From Thiohalophilus thiocyanatoxydans (lineage in GTDB: Bacteria > Pseudomonadota > Gammaproteobacteria > UBA6429 > Thiohalophilaceae), in assembly GCF_004366735.1 (NCBI RefSeq), contig NZ_SOQX01000002.1:1-64000 (forward strand): a DNA stretch of 64,000 nt, read 5' to 3'. The notes beneath the pieces were generated by a model. The model saw nothing but the letters and a program-made list of their open reading frames with translations. It made no database searches and was not told the origin of the DNA. The position numbers and the translations under genes were made by a program. Positions 26,233-36,058 of the stretch are shown piece by piece; the first letter of the stretch is position 1; each line of letters opens with the position of its first letter.

Positions 26233-27134
26233 GTGATCCGGCACAACAGCAGGCCCTGATCGAGCAGTTTCTCGATGCCCTGTGGATGGAGCGGGGGCTG
26301 CGCGAAAATACACTGGCGGCCTACCGTTCCGATCTGGGGCAATTCGGTCAGTGGCTGGCGCAGCAGGGTCGCGATTCGCTGCTCAATGTGCATCGCGAAC
26401 AGATTCAGGGCTATCTCGCCCAGCGCCTCGAGGACAAACGCAGTCCGCGCAGTACCGCCCGGCTGTTGTCCTGCCTGCGCCGCTTCTATGCCTGGTTGCG
26501 GCGCGAGCAGCGTATCGACGAGGATCCCACGGCCCTGATCGAGGCACCCCGCCTGGGGCGGCCGCTGCCGAAAAGTCTCAGCGAAGCGGACGTCGACGCC
26601 CTGTTGCAGGCGCCGGATACCGCCACCGCCAAGGGGTTGCGGGATCGCTGCATGCTCGAGGTGTTGTACGCCACCGGCCTGCGGGTCTCGGAGCTGGTCA
26701 ATCTGCAGCTGGGGCAGCTCAATCTGCAGCAGGGGGTGGTGCGGATCACCGGCAAGGGCGACAAGGAGCGTCTGGTGCCGCTGGGCGAGGAGGCGCTGGG
26801 CTGGTTGCAGCGCTACTTGCAGGACGGGCGGCCCGCCATGCTCGACGGTCAGCTGAGCGGCGCGCTGTTTATCAGCAACCGCCGCCACGCCATGACCCGT
26901 CAGACCTTCTGGTACCTGATCAAGGATTACGCGCGCCGGGCCGGGATCGACAAGCCGCTCTCCCCGCACACCCTGCGCCACGCCTTCGCCACCCACCTGC
27001 TCAACCACGGCGCCGATCTGCGCGTGGTACAGATGCTGCTCGGCCACAGCGATCTCTCCACCACCCAGATCTATACCCACATCGCCAAAGTCCGTTTACA
27101 GGAACTCCACGCTCAACATCATCCCAGGGGGTGA
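26229..27134 (+). CDS. xerD: Site-specific tyrosine recombinase XerD
   Basis: XerD acts with XerC at dif to resolve chromosome dimers. The 301-residue product has the N-terminal SAM-like domain (FLDALWMERGLRENTLAAYR) and the catalytic residues in ATGLRVSELVNL (Arg), HTLRHAFATHLLNHGADL (His-x-x-Arg), LLGHSDLSTTQIYTH (His and Tyr). Length and motifs match XerD. It overlaps the preceding methyltransferase gene by 4 bp. A dsbC gene follows, as in many gammaproteobacteria. Confidence 0.95.
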   Translation: MSDPAQQQALIEQFLDALWMERGLRENTLAAYRSDLGQFGQWLAQQGRDSLLNVHREQIQGYLAQRLEDKRSPRSTARLLSCLRRFYAWLRREQRIDEDPTALIEAPRLGRPLPKSLSEADVDALLQAPDTATAKGLRDRCMLEVLYATGLRVSELVNLQLGQLNLQQGVVRITGKGDKERLVPLGEEALGWLQRYLQDGRPAMLDGQLSGALFISNRRHAMTRQTFWYLIKDYARRAGIDKPLSPHTLRHAFATHLLNHGADLRVVQMLLGHSDLSTTQIYTHIAKVRLQELHAQHHPRG

Positions 27135-27146
27135 GAGTGACGAGTT

Positions 27147-27417
27147 CTGAGTTCTGAGTGCTGAGTGCTGAGTTCCGGGTGGCGCAGGTCACGCTGGCGA
27201 TAGCCTGCGTGACACCCGGCTACGAAGATATTCGACTCTCGCAAAGGCGCCGAGCCGCTGAAGATTTAAAGAGGATATTTCTCTGCGTCTTGGCGTCTTT
27301 GCGAGAGACAACCTCCACCCTGCCGAGCGGAGAATGCCAGGTAGCGATGCGCGCAACCTGGCCTACACTGCTTCGCACTCAGCACTCAGCACTCAGCACT
27401 CAGCACTCAGCACTCAG
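27147..27417. repeat. Inverted heptamer arrays flanking a dispersed element
   Basis: Four CTGAGTK units (27147-27174) stand on the left; six perfect CACTCAG units (27376-27417) stand on the right. CACTCAG is the reverse complement of CTGAGTG, so the arrays are inverted relative to each other. Between them lie a CTCTGCGTCTTGGCGTC repeat (27277-27308) and a 38-bp hairpin element (27332-27369) that matches 12213-12250 with one mismatch. The gap between xerD and dsbC contains no gene. Confidence 0.85.
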
Positions 27418-27484
27418 CACTGATTTTTGTGGAACTTCTCCCCGTTTTGGCTATCAGATAACCCACACCCGGGCGTGAATCGGA

Positions 27485-27490
27485 TATAAT
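27485..27490 (+). promoter_or_regulatory. Possible -10 box of dsbC
   Basis: A perfect TATAAT lies 40 bp before the dsbC start. The -35 region is poor, so an activator or extended element may be involved. Tentative. Confidence 0.35.
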
Positions 27491-27529
27491 CCCACGCGTT
27501 ATACACACTAACCCTTGGTTGTCACTCTT

Positions 27530-28252
27530 ATGCAGAAATTTTCCCGTGTTGTTGTTATCGCCGCCCTGCTGGGGCTGTTCTCCCATGCCGGTGCCGATGA
27601 GCTTGAGCAGGCGCGCAAGGCAATCATGGAACGTTTCGACGATGTCAAAGCCGAGAATGTCGCGCCGTCACCCGTCGAAGGAATGTACCGGGTCACGATT
27701 CCTCCGCAGGTGTTTTACATGTCCTCCGATGGGCGGTATGTGGTGGACGGCGAAGTCATCGACCTCGACAACCAGCGTAACCTGACCCGCGAGTACCGTC
27801 AGCAGTCGGTGGCCGAGTCCATTGAGGCACTGGGCGAGGAGTCGATGATTGTTTTCGGTCCGGATGACGCCGAACATACCGTGACCGTGTTTACCGATAT
27901 CGACTGCGGTTACTGCCGCAAGCTGCATGAAGTGGTCGATGATTACAACGAGCGGGGTATCCGGATCCGCTACCTGGCCTATCCCCGCGCCGGTCTCGAA
28001 TCCCGCTCCTATCAAAAGGCCGTTTCCGCCTGGTGCGCCGACGATCAAAAAGCGGCTTTGACCAAAGCCAAGCAGGGCGAGGCGATTCCGAACAAGAGCT
28101 GTGACGCGCCCGTCACCCGTCATTTTGAGCTGGGGCAGAAGATCGGTGTCTCCGGTACCCCGGCACTGGTGCTCGAATCCGGGCAGATCGTCCCCGGCTT
28201 CGTCCCCCCCAAACGCCTCGCCGCAATTCTCAATGGCAAGGCACCGAACTGA
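27530..28252 (+). CDS. dsbC: Thiol:disulfide interchange protein DsbC
   Basis: A periplasmic disulfide isomerase. The signal peptide QKFSRVVVIAALLGLFSHAGA precedes an N-terminal dimerisation domain (about 20-80) and a thioredoxin-like domain with the active site CGYC in FTDIDCGYCRKLHE. A second cysteine pair (WCADD and KSCDAP) is conserved in DsbC, as is the cis-Pro in SGTPALVL. The ATG at 27530 gives a 240-residue precursor, the typical length. Confidence 0.93.
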   Translation: MQKFSRVVVIAALLGLFSHAGADELEQARKAIMERFDDVKAENVAPSPVEGMYRVTIPPQVFYMSSDGRYVVDGEVIDLDNQRNLTREYRQQSVAESIEALGEESMIVFGPDDAEHTVTVFTDIDCGYCRKLHEVVDDYNERGIRIRYLAYPRAGLESRSYQKAVSAWCADDQKAALTKAKQGEAIPNKSCDAPVTRHFELGQKIGVSGTPALVLESGQIVPGFVPPKRLAAILNGKAPN

Positions 28253-28449
28253 AAAGATCCAACGCAGAGGCGCAAAGAACGCTAAGAAAATAATTATGAA
28301 TGTTGAATTTTAAATTCTGGGTTTCAGAACTGGGTTCCATTCAAAATTGAACATTTAAAATTCAAAATTATTACTTTCTCCGCGTTCTTTGCACCCAAAC
28401 GACGGGCATAAACGCCTTTGCGTCCTCCGCGTTAATTACACCAAACTGA
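28253..28449. repeat. Intergenic CTCTGCG-type repeats between dsbC and cnoX-like gene
   Basis: Copies of the dispersed repeats appear in both orientations: AACGCAGAGGCGCAAAGAACG near 28260 and CTCCGCGTTCTTTGCACCC near 28379, the latter leading into AAACGACGGGCATAAACG. TTGAATTTTAAATTC and GAACATTTAAAATTC form an imperfect inverted repeat between them. The two genes converge here, so this may act as a bidirectional terminator region. Confidence 0.5.
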
Positions 28450-29313
28450 CTAGTTGAGTGCCTGTGCCAGCAGGCGGCGGTATTTGCTGACCAGTTCGCC
28501 CTGGTTGCCGAGCAGTTCGAACATTCTTAACAGTCCCTTGCGTCCGGCGTCGTCGTTGTAGGTGCGATCGCGTTTGACGATCTCGAGCAGCTGTTGCATC
28601 GCTTCGTCGTGACGGCCTTCGGCGGCGTAGCGGGCGCTGAGTTGATAGCGGGCTTCGCTGTCTTTGGGATCGGTTTCGATGCGTTTTTCCAGTGTCGGGA
28701 TATCGTCCGAGTCGGCCAGGGTTTCGGCCAGTTCCAGTTTGGAATAGAGCGCCGAGACTTCCGGGCTCATCTGGACATCGACGGAGAGGCTGTCGAGTAA
28801 CTGGCGGGCGTCGTCGTAGCGTTCTTCCTGGATCAGGATCTCGGCGAAGCGCACCCGATTTTGCATGTTCTCTTTATCATCGAGAATGATCTGCTGCATC
28901 TGTTGCAGCGCCTGTTCCGTCTCGCCTGCTTCATAGCGATCGATGGCCTGCTGCATGGGCGTGTCCGGCTTGCCTTCTATGTGTTTGTCGAGCAGGGCGC
29001 GGATCTCGCCTTCGGGCTGGGCACCGGTGAACTCGTCGACGATCTGGCCGTTTTTGACCAGCTTGACCGTGGGCACGCTGCGCACGCCGAAGTGGGCGGC
29101 CAGTTCCTGTTGCTGATCGATCTCCACCTTGGCCAGCATGAACTGCCCCTGATACGCCTCGGCCAGTTTTTCCAGCACCGGCATCAGGCTCTGGCAGGGG
29201 CCGCACCAGGTGGCCCAGAAATCCACCAGCACCGGCACCTGATGGGAGGCATCGATCACCTGTGCTTGAAAAGTCTGGGCGCTGACATCGAAACTGTACT
29301 GCGATTGGCTCAT
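28450..29313 (-). CDS. Thioredoxin/TPR co-chaperone (CnoX/YbbN-like)
   Basis: A 287-residue protein. The N-terminal thioredoxin domain has the active site CGPC in FWATWCGPCQSLMPVLEKLAE and cis-Pro in VRSVPTVKLVKNG. The C-terminal half carries TPR-like helices (AIDRYEAGETEQALQQMQQI and LSARYAAEGRHDEAMQQLLE). This is the layout of CnoX/YbbN, which protects proteins from over-oxidation and hands them to GroEL/DnaK. It is the last gene of the minus-strand recombination cluster. Confidence 0.9.
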   Translation of the reverse strand: MSQSQYSFDVSAQTFQAQVIDASHQVPVLVDFWATWCGPCQSLMPVLEKLAEAYQGQFMLAKVEIDQQQELAAHFGVRSVPTVKLVKNGQIVDEFTGAQPEGEIRALLDKHIEGKPDTPMQQAIDRYEAGETEQALQQMQQIILDDKENMQNRVRFAEILIQEERYDDARQLLDSLSVDVQMSPEVSALYSKLELAETLADSDDIPTLEKRIETDPKDSEARYQLSARYAAEGRHDEAMQQLLEIVKRDRTYNDDAGRKGLLRMFELLGNQGELVSKYRRLLAQALN

Positions 29314-29382
29314 GGTCTGTCCTGTCGGTTGCTGAACGGAGAAGGATGAAAACGTCCCCGGACGGGCGGGACGTGTGGCGAA

Positions 29383-32300
29383 TTATACCTGCATTGGCCA
29401 CAGTTGCGCAGCGACGGTAAACAGCAGGCTGATTCGAAGTTCATGATGGGGCCACAGCTGGCGAATGCCTTCGGCGTAGAGCCGCATCTGGTCTTCATAG
29501 CCGGCGGCCACGGCCGCGGGATTGTCGAGCGCGGCGCGATGGGTCTTGTAATCGATCAGATGAATCCGGCCGGGCTCGATTAACAGCCGGTCGATAATGC
29601 CGTTGACGGTTCGTTCCCCCTGGCGATAGAGCAGCGGCAGTTCGTTGCGGCACTGCACCTCGGTGGCGGGCTGAAAAACCTCGGCCAGTTGCGGGGCCGA
29701 AAAGGCGGCCAGCGCCTCGTCCCACCACTCGGCCAGTTGCGCGGCGCCGGCCTCGCCGGCCAGCCGTTGCAGCGCGGTCTCCCGCGGCAGTGCCGGGTCC
29801 TGGCAGAGCCACTCTAGGCAGCGGTGGATGACAATACCCCGCGTGCGCCCGTCTTCATCCTCGACACCGCCGCCGTTCTCCGCCCCCTGCTGGCTGGGCG
29901 CCAGCGCCGCGTCGCCGGCGCCGAGGGGCAGCGGCCGGCGTAGGCGCGGATCCGGTTCGGGGACGACCTCGGCCTCGGCGGCGGGCGTCGGCGCCGGTGT
30001 CGGCGGGGGTTCGTTGCGGGTGACCAGGGTCCGGACGGTCTCGATCTGATCGGGCTGCAAGTCAAAGGCGCCGGCGATCTGCTGATACCAGCTGGTGGTT
30101 TCGTCCCGTTTGGGCAGGCTGCCGGAAATATACAGTCGCTGGCGGGCGCGGGTGAGCGCCACATATAAAAGGTTGGCCTCCTCGCGGCGGGCGGCACTTT
30201 CGGCCCGCTCGATCACCGCCTCGCTGAGCGGGTCCTGCCAGCCCTTGCCGGGGCGCAGCAGGAAATGGGCCGGGCGGGGGGCGTTGGCCGGCCATTCCAC
30301 CAGCGCCTCGTGAGCCTTGCCGCGCGGCTCGGCGCGGGCGCTGTCGATCACAAAGACCACCGGCGCCTCCAGTCCCTTGGCGCCGTGAATGGTCATGATG
30401 CGCACCCGCGCCTGCCGGCCGGCGTCGGCCGGCTCGTCGGGGGCATCGTCGTCGTTCTGACGCAACTCCCGCAGCCACTGGGCGAAGGTCATCAGGCTCG
30501 GATAGCGGCCGCTGTCCATCTCCAGTGCCAGCTCCTGAAAGCGCACCAGGTTGGCCATGACGCGCGGCACCAGGTGGGTGGGAAACGCGGCCCGATAGCG
30601 GGCCAGCACATTGGCCTCGCTGTAGATGCGATCCAGCAGATCGTGCACCGGTATGCGTCCGGCCAGGGTGCGCCAGCGGGCCAGGTGATCGTGGGCGCGG
30701 CGCAGCGGGGCCTCGGGGGGCTGATCGGCGACCTGCAGCGCCAGCCGCTCGAACCAGTTCCCCGGTGCCTCGCCGGCCAGTTGCATCAGATCCCGGTCGT
30801 CGACGGCGAACAGCGGCGAGCGCAGGATGCCGGCCAGTGCCAGGTTGTCGAAGGGCATGCTCAGCCAGTTGAGCAGGTTGAGCATGTCCTGCACCTCGAT
30901 GCTCTCCAGCAGGGTACCGCGATTGCCGCTCAGATAGGGAATGCCCGCCTCGCGCAGCGCCTGTTCGTACTCGGGCAGGTGAGTGCGCGAGCGCACCAGC
31001 AGCAGAATGTCGTCGTAATCGATCGCCCGGGCCGGCGCGTCGGGGCTCGCCTGGACCGGCAGGCGGGTGTCGATCAGGTGGCGAATTTCCTCGGCGATCG
31101 TCTGTGCCTCCTGGCGGTGGCGGGTGTGGGTCGGCTCGGGGCGCGGCATCAACAATGGATTGCGCAGCGGCGTGTCGGCGCTTGCTTCGGTTTCAGCCTC
31201 GTCCTCCTGTTCTTTGGCCGGCGGCAGCAGAATCACCTCGCCCCACAGCGATTGATGACGGGTGTGGTGCTCGGGGAAGTCGGGGATCTGCTGGTGCAGG
31301 CGGGGATCGTCGCCGAACAACTGGTTAACGAAGTCCATAATCGCCGGGGCCGAGCGCCAGGAAGTATTGAGCGGATAACGCTGCGCGCCCAGACGACGCT
31401 CCAGCCACTCGGTGGCGGTGTCGAACAGCCGCGGTTCGGCGCGGCGAAAGCGGTAGATCGACTGTTTGGTATCCCCGACTAAAAAGACGCTGCGCTGGCG
31501 TTCGCTCTCCTGGGCCAGCTCTTCGAGCAAGGGCAACAACAGCTGCCACTGGGTCGGGTTGGTGTCCTGGAACTCGTCCACCAGCAGATGGGCGATGCGC
31601 TGATCGAGTTTGTACTGCACCCACAGCGCATTGTCGCCATCGTTGAGCAGTTGATAGGCCTTCCATTCCAGATCGGTGAAATCGAGCAGCCGCTGTTCGC
31701 GCTTGATGCGCTGGTAATGATCCAGCAAGGCGACGCCGGCCCGGTACCAGGCGCTGTTGACCCGGTAGTTGCGTTGCGCCGCCAGCTGTTGCTGAACACG
31801 CAACAACTCATCACATAACTGGTGATGCAACGCGATCAATTCCTCCGCACCGGCATCGCCCAGTTTTTTGCGCAGGGTCTGGTTGGCATCCCGTTTACGC
31901 GGGTTACCGTCCTGGGTGAGAAAGGTCTGCAATACCGCAACATAGCGGGCGCTTATATCCGCCTGTTCGTCCAGTGCGTCTTGCAGTTGTTGGATCGTTT
32001 TGTTGTTGGTGGGGTTCGGGTGGTTTGACAACAGTTCGATAAAGCGCGCCAGTCGCTGGCAACGCCCGGCATCAGCAAAAAAGTCGGCGATCGGATCCGT
32101 GTCGGGATCGATGTCCAGCTGGTCGCGCAACTGCCGGCAGGCCCAGTCGATCGGATCGGACTGGCCGGCGGTATAGACCCACCAGTCGCTGCGATGCCCG
32201 ACGAACTGGCGCAGGGCGCCGAGGGTGTTGGACAGGCCCAGCTCGTCGAACAGTTGGCGCAGGGCAATAGCTTGCGGACTCTGCGGTTCGCGGGCGGCGT

Positions 32301-32763
32301 TGACCATCAACGCCTCGCGGGCCTCGTCGAGCAGTGCGGCGGTGCGCTCCAGCAGTTCAAAGCCGGGCGGGACATCTGCCTCCAGCGGGAAGCGGCGCAG
32401 CAGCTCCTGGCAAAAGGCGTGGAAGGTGGTGGCGCGTACGCTATAGGGCGTTTGCAACAGCCGTTGATAGAGTTGCCGGGCCTGCTGGCGCAGGGCCGGG
32501 CTCGGTTCCAGCTGCAGGGCCTGCAACTGATGATCCAGCGTGGCGTCGTCGCACAGCGCCAGTTGCTGTAACCGCTGCAGCAGGCGCTGCTGCATTTCGG
32601 CCGCCGCCTTGCGGGTGAAGGTGATGGCCAGGATCGCGTCCGGCTCGGCCCCCTCGAGCAACAGCCGCAGCAGGCGGCTGACCAGCAGATAGGTCTTGCC
32701 GCTGCCGGCCGAGGCCTGCACGGTGATGTTGCCCACCAGGGCAGGGGTCGCGGCGCCGCTCAT
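29383..32763 (-). CDS. UvrD-like helicase/nuclease, AddA-type subunit
   Basis: A protein of about 1126 residues. Walker A ASAGSGKT lies at residues 17-24; other superfamily-1 motifs include ILAITFTRKAAAEMQQRL, LLVDEFQDTNPTQW, VFLVGDTKQSIYRFRRA and IMTIHGAKGLEAPVV. The C-terminus has a PD-(D/E)XK nuclease core, with IIDRLLIEPGRIHLIDYKTH. The start at 32763 is chosen because AGGAG lies 6 nt upstream; the frame is open to 32922. With the neighbouring AddB-type gene it should form a double-strand-break end-resection enzyme equivalent to RecBCD. Confidence 0.88.
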   Translation of the reverse strand: MSGAATPALVGNITVQASAGSGKTYLLVSRLLRLLLEGAEPDAILAITFTRKAAAEMQQRLLQRLQQLALCDDATLDHQLQALQLEPSPALRQQARQLYQRLLQTPYSVRATTFHAFCQELLRRFPLEADVPPGFELLERTAALLDEAREALMVNAAREPQSPQAIALRQLFDELGLSNTLGALRQFVGHRSDWWVYTAGQSDPIDWACRQLRDQLDIDPDTDPIADFFADAGRCQRLARFIELLSNHPNPTNNKTIQQLQDALDEQADISARYVAVLQTFLTQDGNPRKRDANQTLRKKLGDAGAEELIALHHQLCDELLRVQQQLAAQRNYRVNSAWYRAGVALLDHYQRIKREQRLLDFTDLEWKAYQLLNDGDNALWVQYKLDQRIAHLLVDEFQDTNPTQWQLLLPLLEELAQESERQRSVFLVGDTKQSIYRFRRAEPRLFDTATEWLERRLGAQRYPLNTSWRSAPAIMDFVNQLFGDDPRLHQQIPDFPEHHTRHQSLWGEVILLPPAKEQEDEAETEASADTPLRNPLLMPRPEPTHTRHRQEAQTIAEEIRHLIDTRLPVQASPDAPARAIDYDDILLLVRSRTHLPEYEQALREAGIPYLSGNRGTLLESIEVQDMLNLLNWLSMPFDNLALAGILRSPLFAVDDRDLMQLAGEAPGNWFERLALQVADQPPEAPLRRAHDHLARWRTLAGRIPVHDLLDRIYSEANVLARYRAAFPTHLVPRVMANLVRFQELALEMDSGRYPSLMTFAQWLRELRQNDDDAPDEPADAGRQARVRIMTIHGAKGLEAPVVFVIDSARAEPRGKAHEALVEWPANAPRPAHFLLRPGKGWQDPLSEAVIERAESAARREEANLLYVALTRARQRLYISGSLPKRDETTSWYQQIAGAFDLQPDQIETVRTLVTRNEPPPTPAPTPAAEAEVVPEPDPRLRRPLPLGAGDAALAPSQQGAENGGGVEDEDGRTRGIVIHRCLEWLCQDPALPRETALQRLAGEAGAAQLAEWWDEALAAFSAPQLAEVFQPATEVQCRNELPLLYRQGERTVNGIIDRLLIEPGRIHLIDYKTHRAALDNPAAVAAGYEDQMRLYAEGIRQLWPHHELRISLLFTVAAQLWPMQV

Positions 32764-33103
32764 AGCCGGCTCCTGTGCCGGGACACACTGGCCGGGTTGA
32801 TCGGGCTTGTAATCGGGGATCGTCCAGCTAGACTTATTCGATGCACTGGCGGCGTGCGACATGTGCGCCCGCCGCCAAGCGGACGTCGCACAGGGAGACG
32901 TGTCGGGGGCAGGACAGCCCACTCAGGATGAACCGCAGGGATGACTGTGGCAGTGACACGGAGCAGTCGAGCGCGCCGGCGCAGGCCGGGGCGTAGACCG
33001 GAACTGCCCGGACAAGCAACGGGCCGGAGTGCCCGCAGGGAATTGAGCCGGGATGGCCGCCGGGGTGGATCAGCATCCGCATCGGTGGGTCGTCCCGTTT
33101 TTT
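32764..33103. other. 340-bp gap between the two helicase-nuclease genes
   Basis: No credible gene on either strand. It contains GCGCCGGCGCAGGCCGGGG, a diverged copy of the palindromic repeat near 5255, and an A/T run right after the upstream gene's stop. The gap is long for an addB-addA operon and may hold an insertion of dispersed repeats or a separate promoter. Confidence 0.4.
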
Positions 33104-36031
33104 TTATGTCTGCCAGACCGGTTTTCGACATAACAGTGCCATATCACAATAGTTGCAGGTGTCCGCATCCCCCCAGGCGGGCAGCCCCTGACCCGCCTCA
33201 ATCTGGTTCACGAGGGTTTGCAGGCGTTCGCCGACCGCCTCGCCAAGCGGTTGCAATTCGTCCGCCGTCAGCGAACAGTTCAGTTTGAGCGGTTTGTCCG
33301 CTTTATCAAAATGCAGATAGGCCACTTCAAGCACCGGCTGTTCCGGAGCCTGTTGCTGTTGCAGCAGGGCATAGAAGGGCAGCTGGATCGCTTCGCCGCT
33401 GCGGACTTCCGCCGGTTTGGGCAGGCTGCGCCCCGTCTTGTAATCGAGGATCGCCTGCCCCTCATCGGCGCGATCGATCCGATCCAGCCGTCCCCGGATC
33501 GCCACCGCCCCCAGCTGACCCTCACAGCGTAGTTCGGTCTGGCTCACCCGCCAGCCGCCCTGGCGGCGGGCGATCTGCCAGTCGAGATAGCCGGGAATGA
33601 AGGCCCGCCAGCGGGCGAGCCAGGCCTGGTGCTCAAAATTGTCGGCCAGTACATCGGCGAATACCGCCTCGGAAATCGCCTCCAGCCGGGCGATGGCGGC
33701 GGCGCGGTTGGCCGGCTCGAACGGCGCGTCGAACGGTTCGGGCAGACCGGCGACCGGGGTATGCAGGGCCTGCAGGCAGCGATGCACCCGCTCGCCATAG
33801 TCGGCGCTGGACAGCGCCTCGCGGATCTCCTCCGGCGGTTTGAGCTGCAGGGCGCGCGCGGCGTAGTACTGATAGGGACAGTCCAGCAGCTGCTGATAAT
33901 CGCTGGGCGAGAAGCCCGGCGGCAGCAGGCCGGCCTCCAGCACCGGCACCGGCTGGACACTCGGTGACGGCAGGGGTACGGCCGGTTCGTGCGCTACCTG
34001 AAAGGCCTCGGCGGCATTGGCCTGCGCGGCCAGGGGGGTGGCCAGCAGTGACTGATCGGGCCAGGCTTGCTGGTGCAGGGTCAGCAGATGTTCCAGCCAG
34101 TGGCTGATGACCACCGGTTCGCCGTCCTGTTCGGCGCGGGCGGTGACGAGTACCGCCGGCGCGGCTTCCAGCAGGCGACGGATGTGATAGAAGCGCTCGG
34201 CGTAATGGGTCTCGCGCTGCGGCAGCCCCAGTTCGTGGCGCACCTGTTGATTGAAAAACGGGCTGATGGCCGGATGGCCGGGCAGCGATTCCTGTTCGGC
34301 GCCGGCCAGGATCAGGGCGTCGAATTGTTGCAGCTGGCTCTGGGCCAGCCCCAGCAGGCGCACCCGCTGCTGGGTGGGGCGGGGCCGAAAATGGGTGCGT
34401 TCCAGGTGTCGGCCCAGCCAGGTGCGAAACTCACCCCAGGCCAGTTCGAAGGCGCCGGCATCGACCCCGCCGGCGAGCTTCTCCAGCAGTTGCACTAGGC
34501 GGCTGCCGGCGGCGTCCTGTTCCAGCGCCCGGTCCATTTCCAGCCGCTGCAGGCTCTGTTGCAGGGCGGCGATCCAGCGGGCGGCCGGATGGCGGCCCCG
34601 GCGCAGGGCCAGCAGCGGCGCGGCGGCGGCCTCCAGCCGATCGAACAGATCCAGTAACGGGGTGATGTCCGCCTGGTTGGCCAGCCGTTTACGCCGGTCG
34701 TGGGCGTGGGCGCGATAGCGGTTGAGATTGCGGGCGATGTTTTCGTGGCGAATGAGGTCCTGCTCCAGGCGCCAGGTGGCCAGCCGGTGCTGCTCGGCAT
34801 CGGCATCGGCGAAGACGAACGGCGATTTGAGCAGATCCAGCAGCGGCAGATGGGCAAAGTCTTCTTCCAGACACTCCAGCCAGCGCTCCAGGGCCGCCGC
34901 GGCACTGGTGGTGGAGAGCGCCCAGCCGGCGGCGTCGGCCAGCTGAATCCCGGCGCGCTCCAGCAGGGCGCGCACCCGCCGGGCCAGACGCCGGTTTTCG
35001 GTGATGATGGCGATCCGGGTCTTGCCCGCCAGCAGCCACTGGCGCACCTGCAGATCGATGGCCCGCGCCTCGTGTTCGGCATTGTCGGCCAAAAGTACCG
35101 CCAGCCGTTCCCGCGCCGGGCTCTCCGGGGCCGCCTCGGCCAGTTGCCGGGCGCTCTCCCGCAGGGGCGGATCGTTCTGGTCGAAGACGCTCTCCAGCAG
35201 CCGGACATAGGCGGTCGTGGGCGGGGGCGTGGCGGGCAGGGCGAGCCGTTGGGCCAGGGGTTGCAGATGCTGATCGGGATAACCGGTGGGCGCTGTCGCG
35301 ATCTGGCCCTGTAGATAGAGGTGCAGCTGTTCGCGCTGCAACAGGCTCTGCAGCCACTGCTGCTCCGCCGGGGCCGGCGGGCGGGCGATGGCGAGCCACA
35401 GCTGATGCTGCGTGTCGAGGTGCTCCAGGCTGTGGCGCAGGGCCAGCAGGTGGGCGGAGTCGGCGTCGGTCAGGCCCTGGGCGCGCAGCTGCTCGTGCCA
35501 GGCGTGCCACAGGGTGTGAACAATGGTGGCCTCGCGGCCGAGGGTCTGGCGCAGGCTGTCGCGCACCCCGTAGGCGTTCTGCAGCCGGTCGATGAAACTG
35601 TCGCAATCGGCCGGCAGGCCGATCTCGCCCAGAGTCAGGGCCTGGAACAGTTCCAGCAGTTCGCTGGCCAGCAGCCAGGGACTGGCCTGGTTGAACAGGT
35701 GTTGATAGGGGCGCAGCGCCTCGACCAGCAGCAGTTCGGCGCTGACCGCGGAACAGACCCGGACGGTATCGGGCACAAACGATTGCACCCAGTCGCGCAG
35801 CGGGCGGATATCCAGTCCCACCAGCCCGCCGAAGCCCTGTTCGGTCGCGGCGTCCAGTAATTGTCGACGCAGCGGACCGCTGACCTGGGGATCGTCGACC
35901 AGCAGCGTGACCCCGGTGAGATCCGGCAGCTGTTCACGGTGGTGGCGGATCAGATCCCGGGCGAGTTGTTGCAGGGGATCGGCGTGGTAGGGGAGGACCA
36001 CCACGCGGTCATGCAGGCTGTCTGGCGTCAT
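33104..36031 (-). CDS. AddB-type PD-(D/E)XK nuclease subunit with Fe-S cluster
   Basis: A 975-residue protein. The N-terminal two thirds resemble an inactive helicase of the AddB/RecC group and lack a Walker A motif. The C-terminal nuclease has AIRGRLDRIDRADEGQAILDYKTG. Four cysteines fit the AddB iron-sulphur pattern: one in LLDCPYQYYAARAL near residue 718 and three in CNYCDMALLC at 959-968. It precedes the AddA-type gene on the same strand. Confidence 0.88.
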   Translation of the reverse strand: MTPDSLHDRVVVLPYHADPLQQLARDLIRHHREQLPDLTGVTLLVDDPQVSGPLRRQLLDAATEQGFGGLVGLDIRPLRDWVQSFVPDTVRVCSAVSAELLLVEALRPYQHLFNQASPWLLASELLELFQALTLGEIGLPADCDSFIDRLQNAYGVRDSLRQTLGREATIVHTLWHAWHEQLRAQGLTDADSAHLLALRHSLEHLDTQHQLWLAIARPPAPAEQQWLQSLLQREQLHLYLQGQIATAPTGYPDQHLQPLAQRLALPATPPPTTAYVRLLESVFDQNDPPLRESARQLAEAAPESPARERLAVLLADNAEHEARAIDLQVRQWLLAGKTRIAIITENRRLARRVRALLERAGIQLADAAGWALSTTSAAAALERWLECLEEDFAHLPLLDLLKSPFVFADADAEQHRLATWRLEQDLIRHENIARNLNRYRAHAHDRRKRLANQADITPLLDLFDRLEAAAAPLLALRRGRHPAARWIAALQQSLQRLEMDRALEQDAAGSRLVQLLEKLAGGVDAGAFELAWGEFRTWLGRHLERTHFRPRPTQQRVRLLGLAQSQLQQFDALILAGAEQESLPGHPAISPFFNQQVRHELGLPQRETHYAERFYHIRRLLEAAPAVLVTARAEQDGEPVVISHWLEHLLTLHQQAWPDQSLLATPLAAQANAAEAFQVAHEPAVPLPSPSVQPVPVLEAGLLPPGFSPSDYQQLLDCPYQYYAARALQLKPPEEIREALSSADYGERVHRCLQALHTPVAGLPEPFDAPFEPANRAAAIARLEAISEAVFADVLADNFEHQAWLARWRAFIPGYLDWQIARRQGGWRVSQTELRCEGQLGAVAIRGRLDRIDRADEGQAILDYKTGRSLPKPAEVRSGEAIQLPFYALLQQQQAPEQPVLEVAYLHFDKADKPLKLNCSLTADELQPLGEAVGERLQTLVNQIEAGQGLPAWGDADTCNYCDMALLCRKPVWQT

Positions 36032-36058
36032 GGGAACTGGCCCGGACGCGGAAATGGT

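Noticed and set aside
26282-27157. A 291-codon plus-strand frame over xerD
   Set aside because: Shadow of xerD; no motif and biased Ala/Arg composition.
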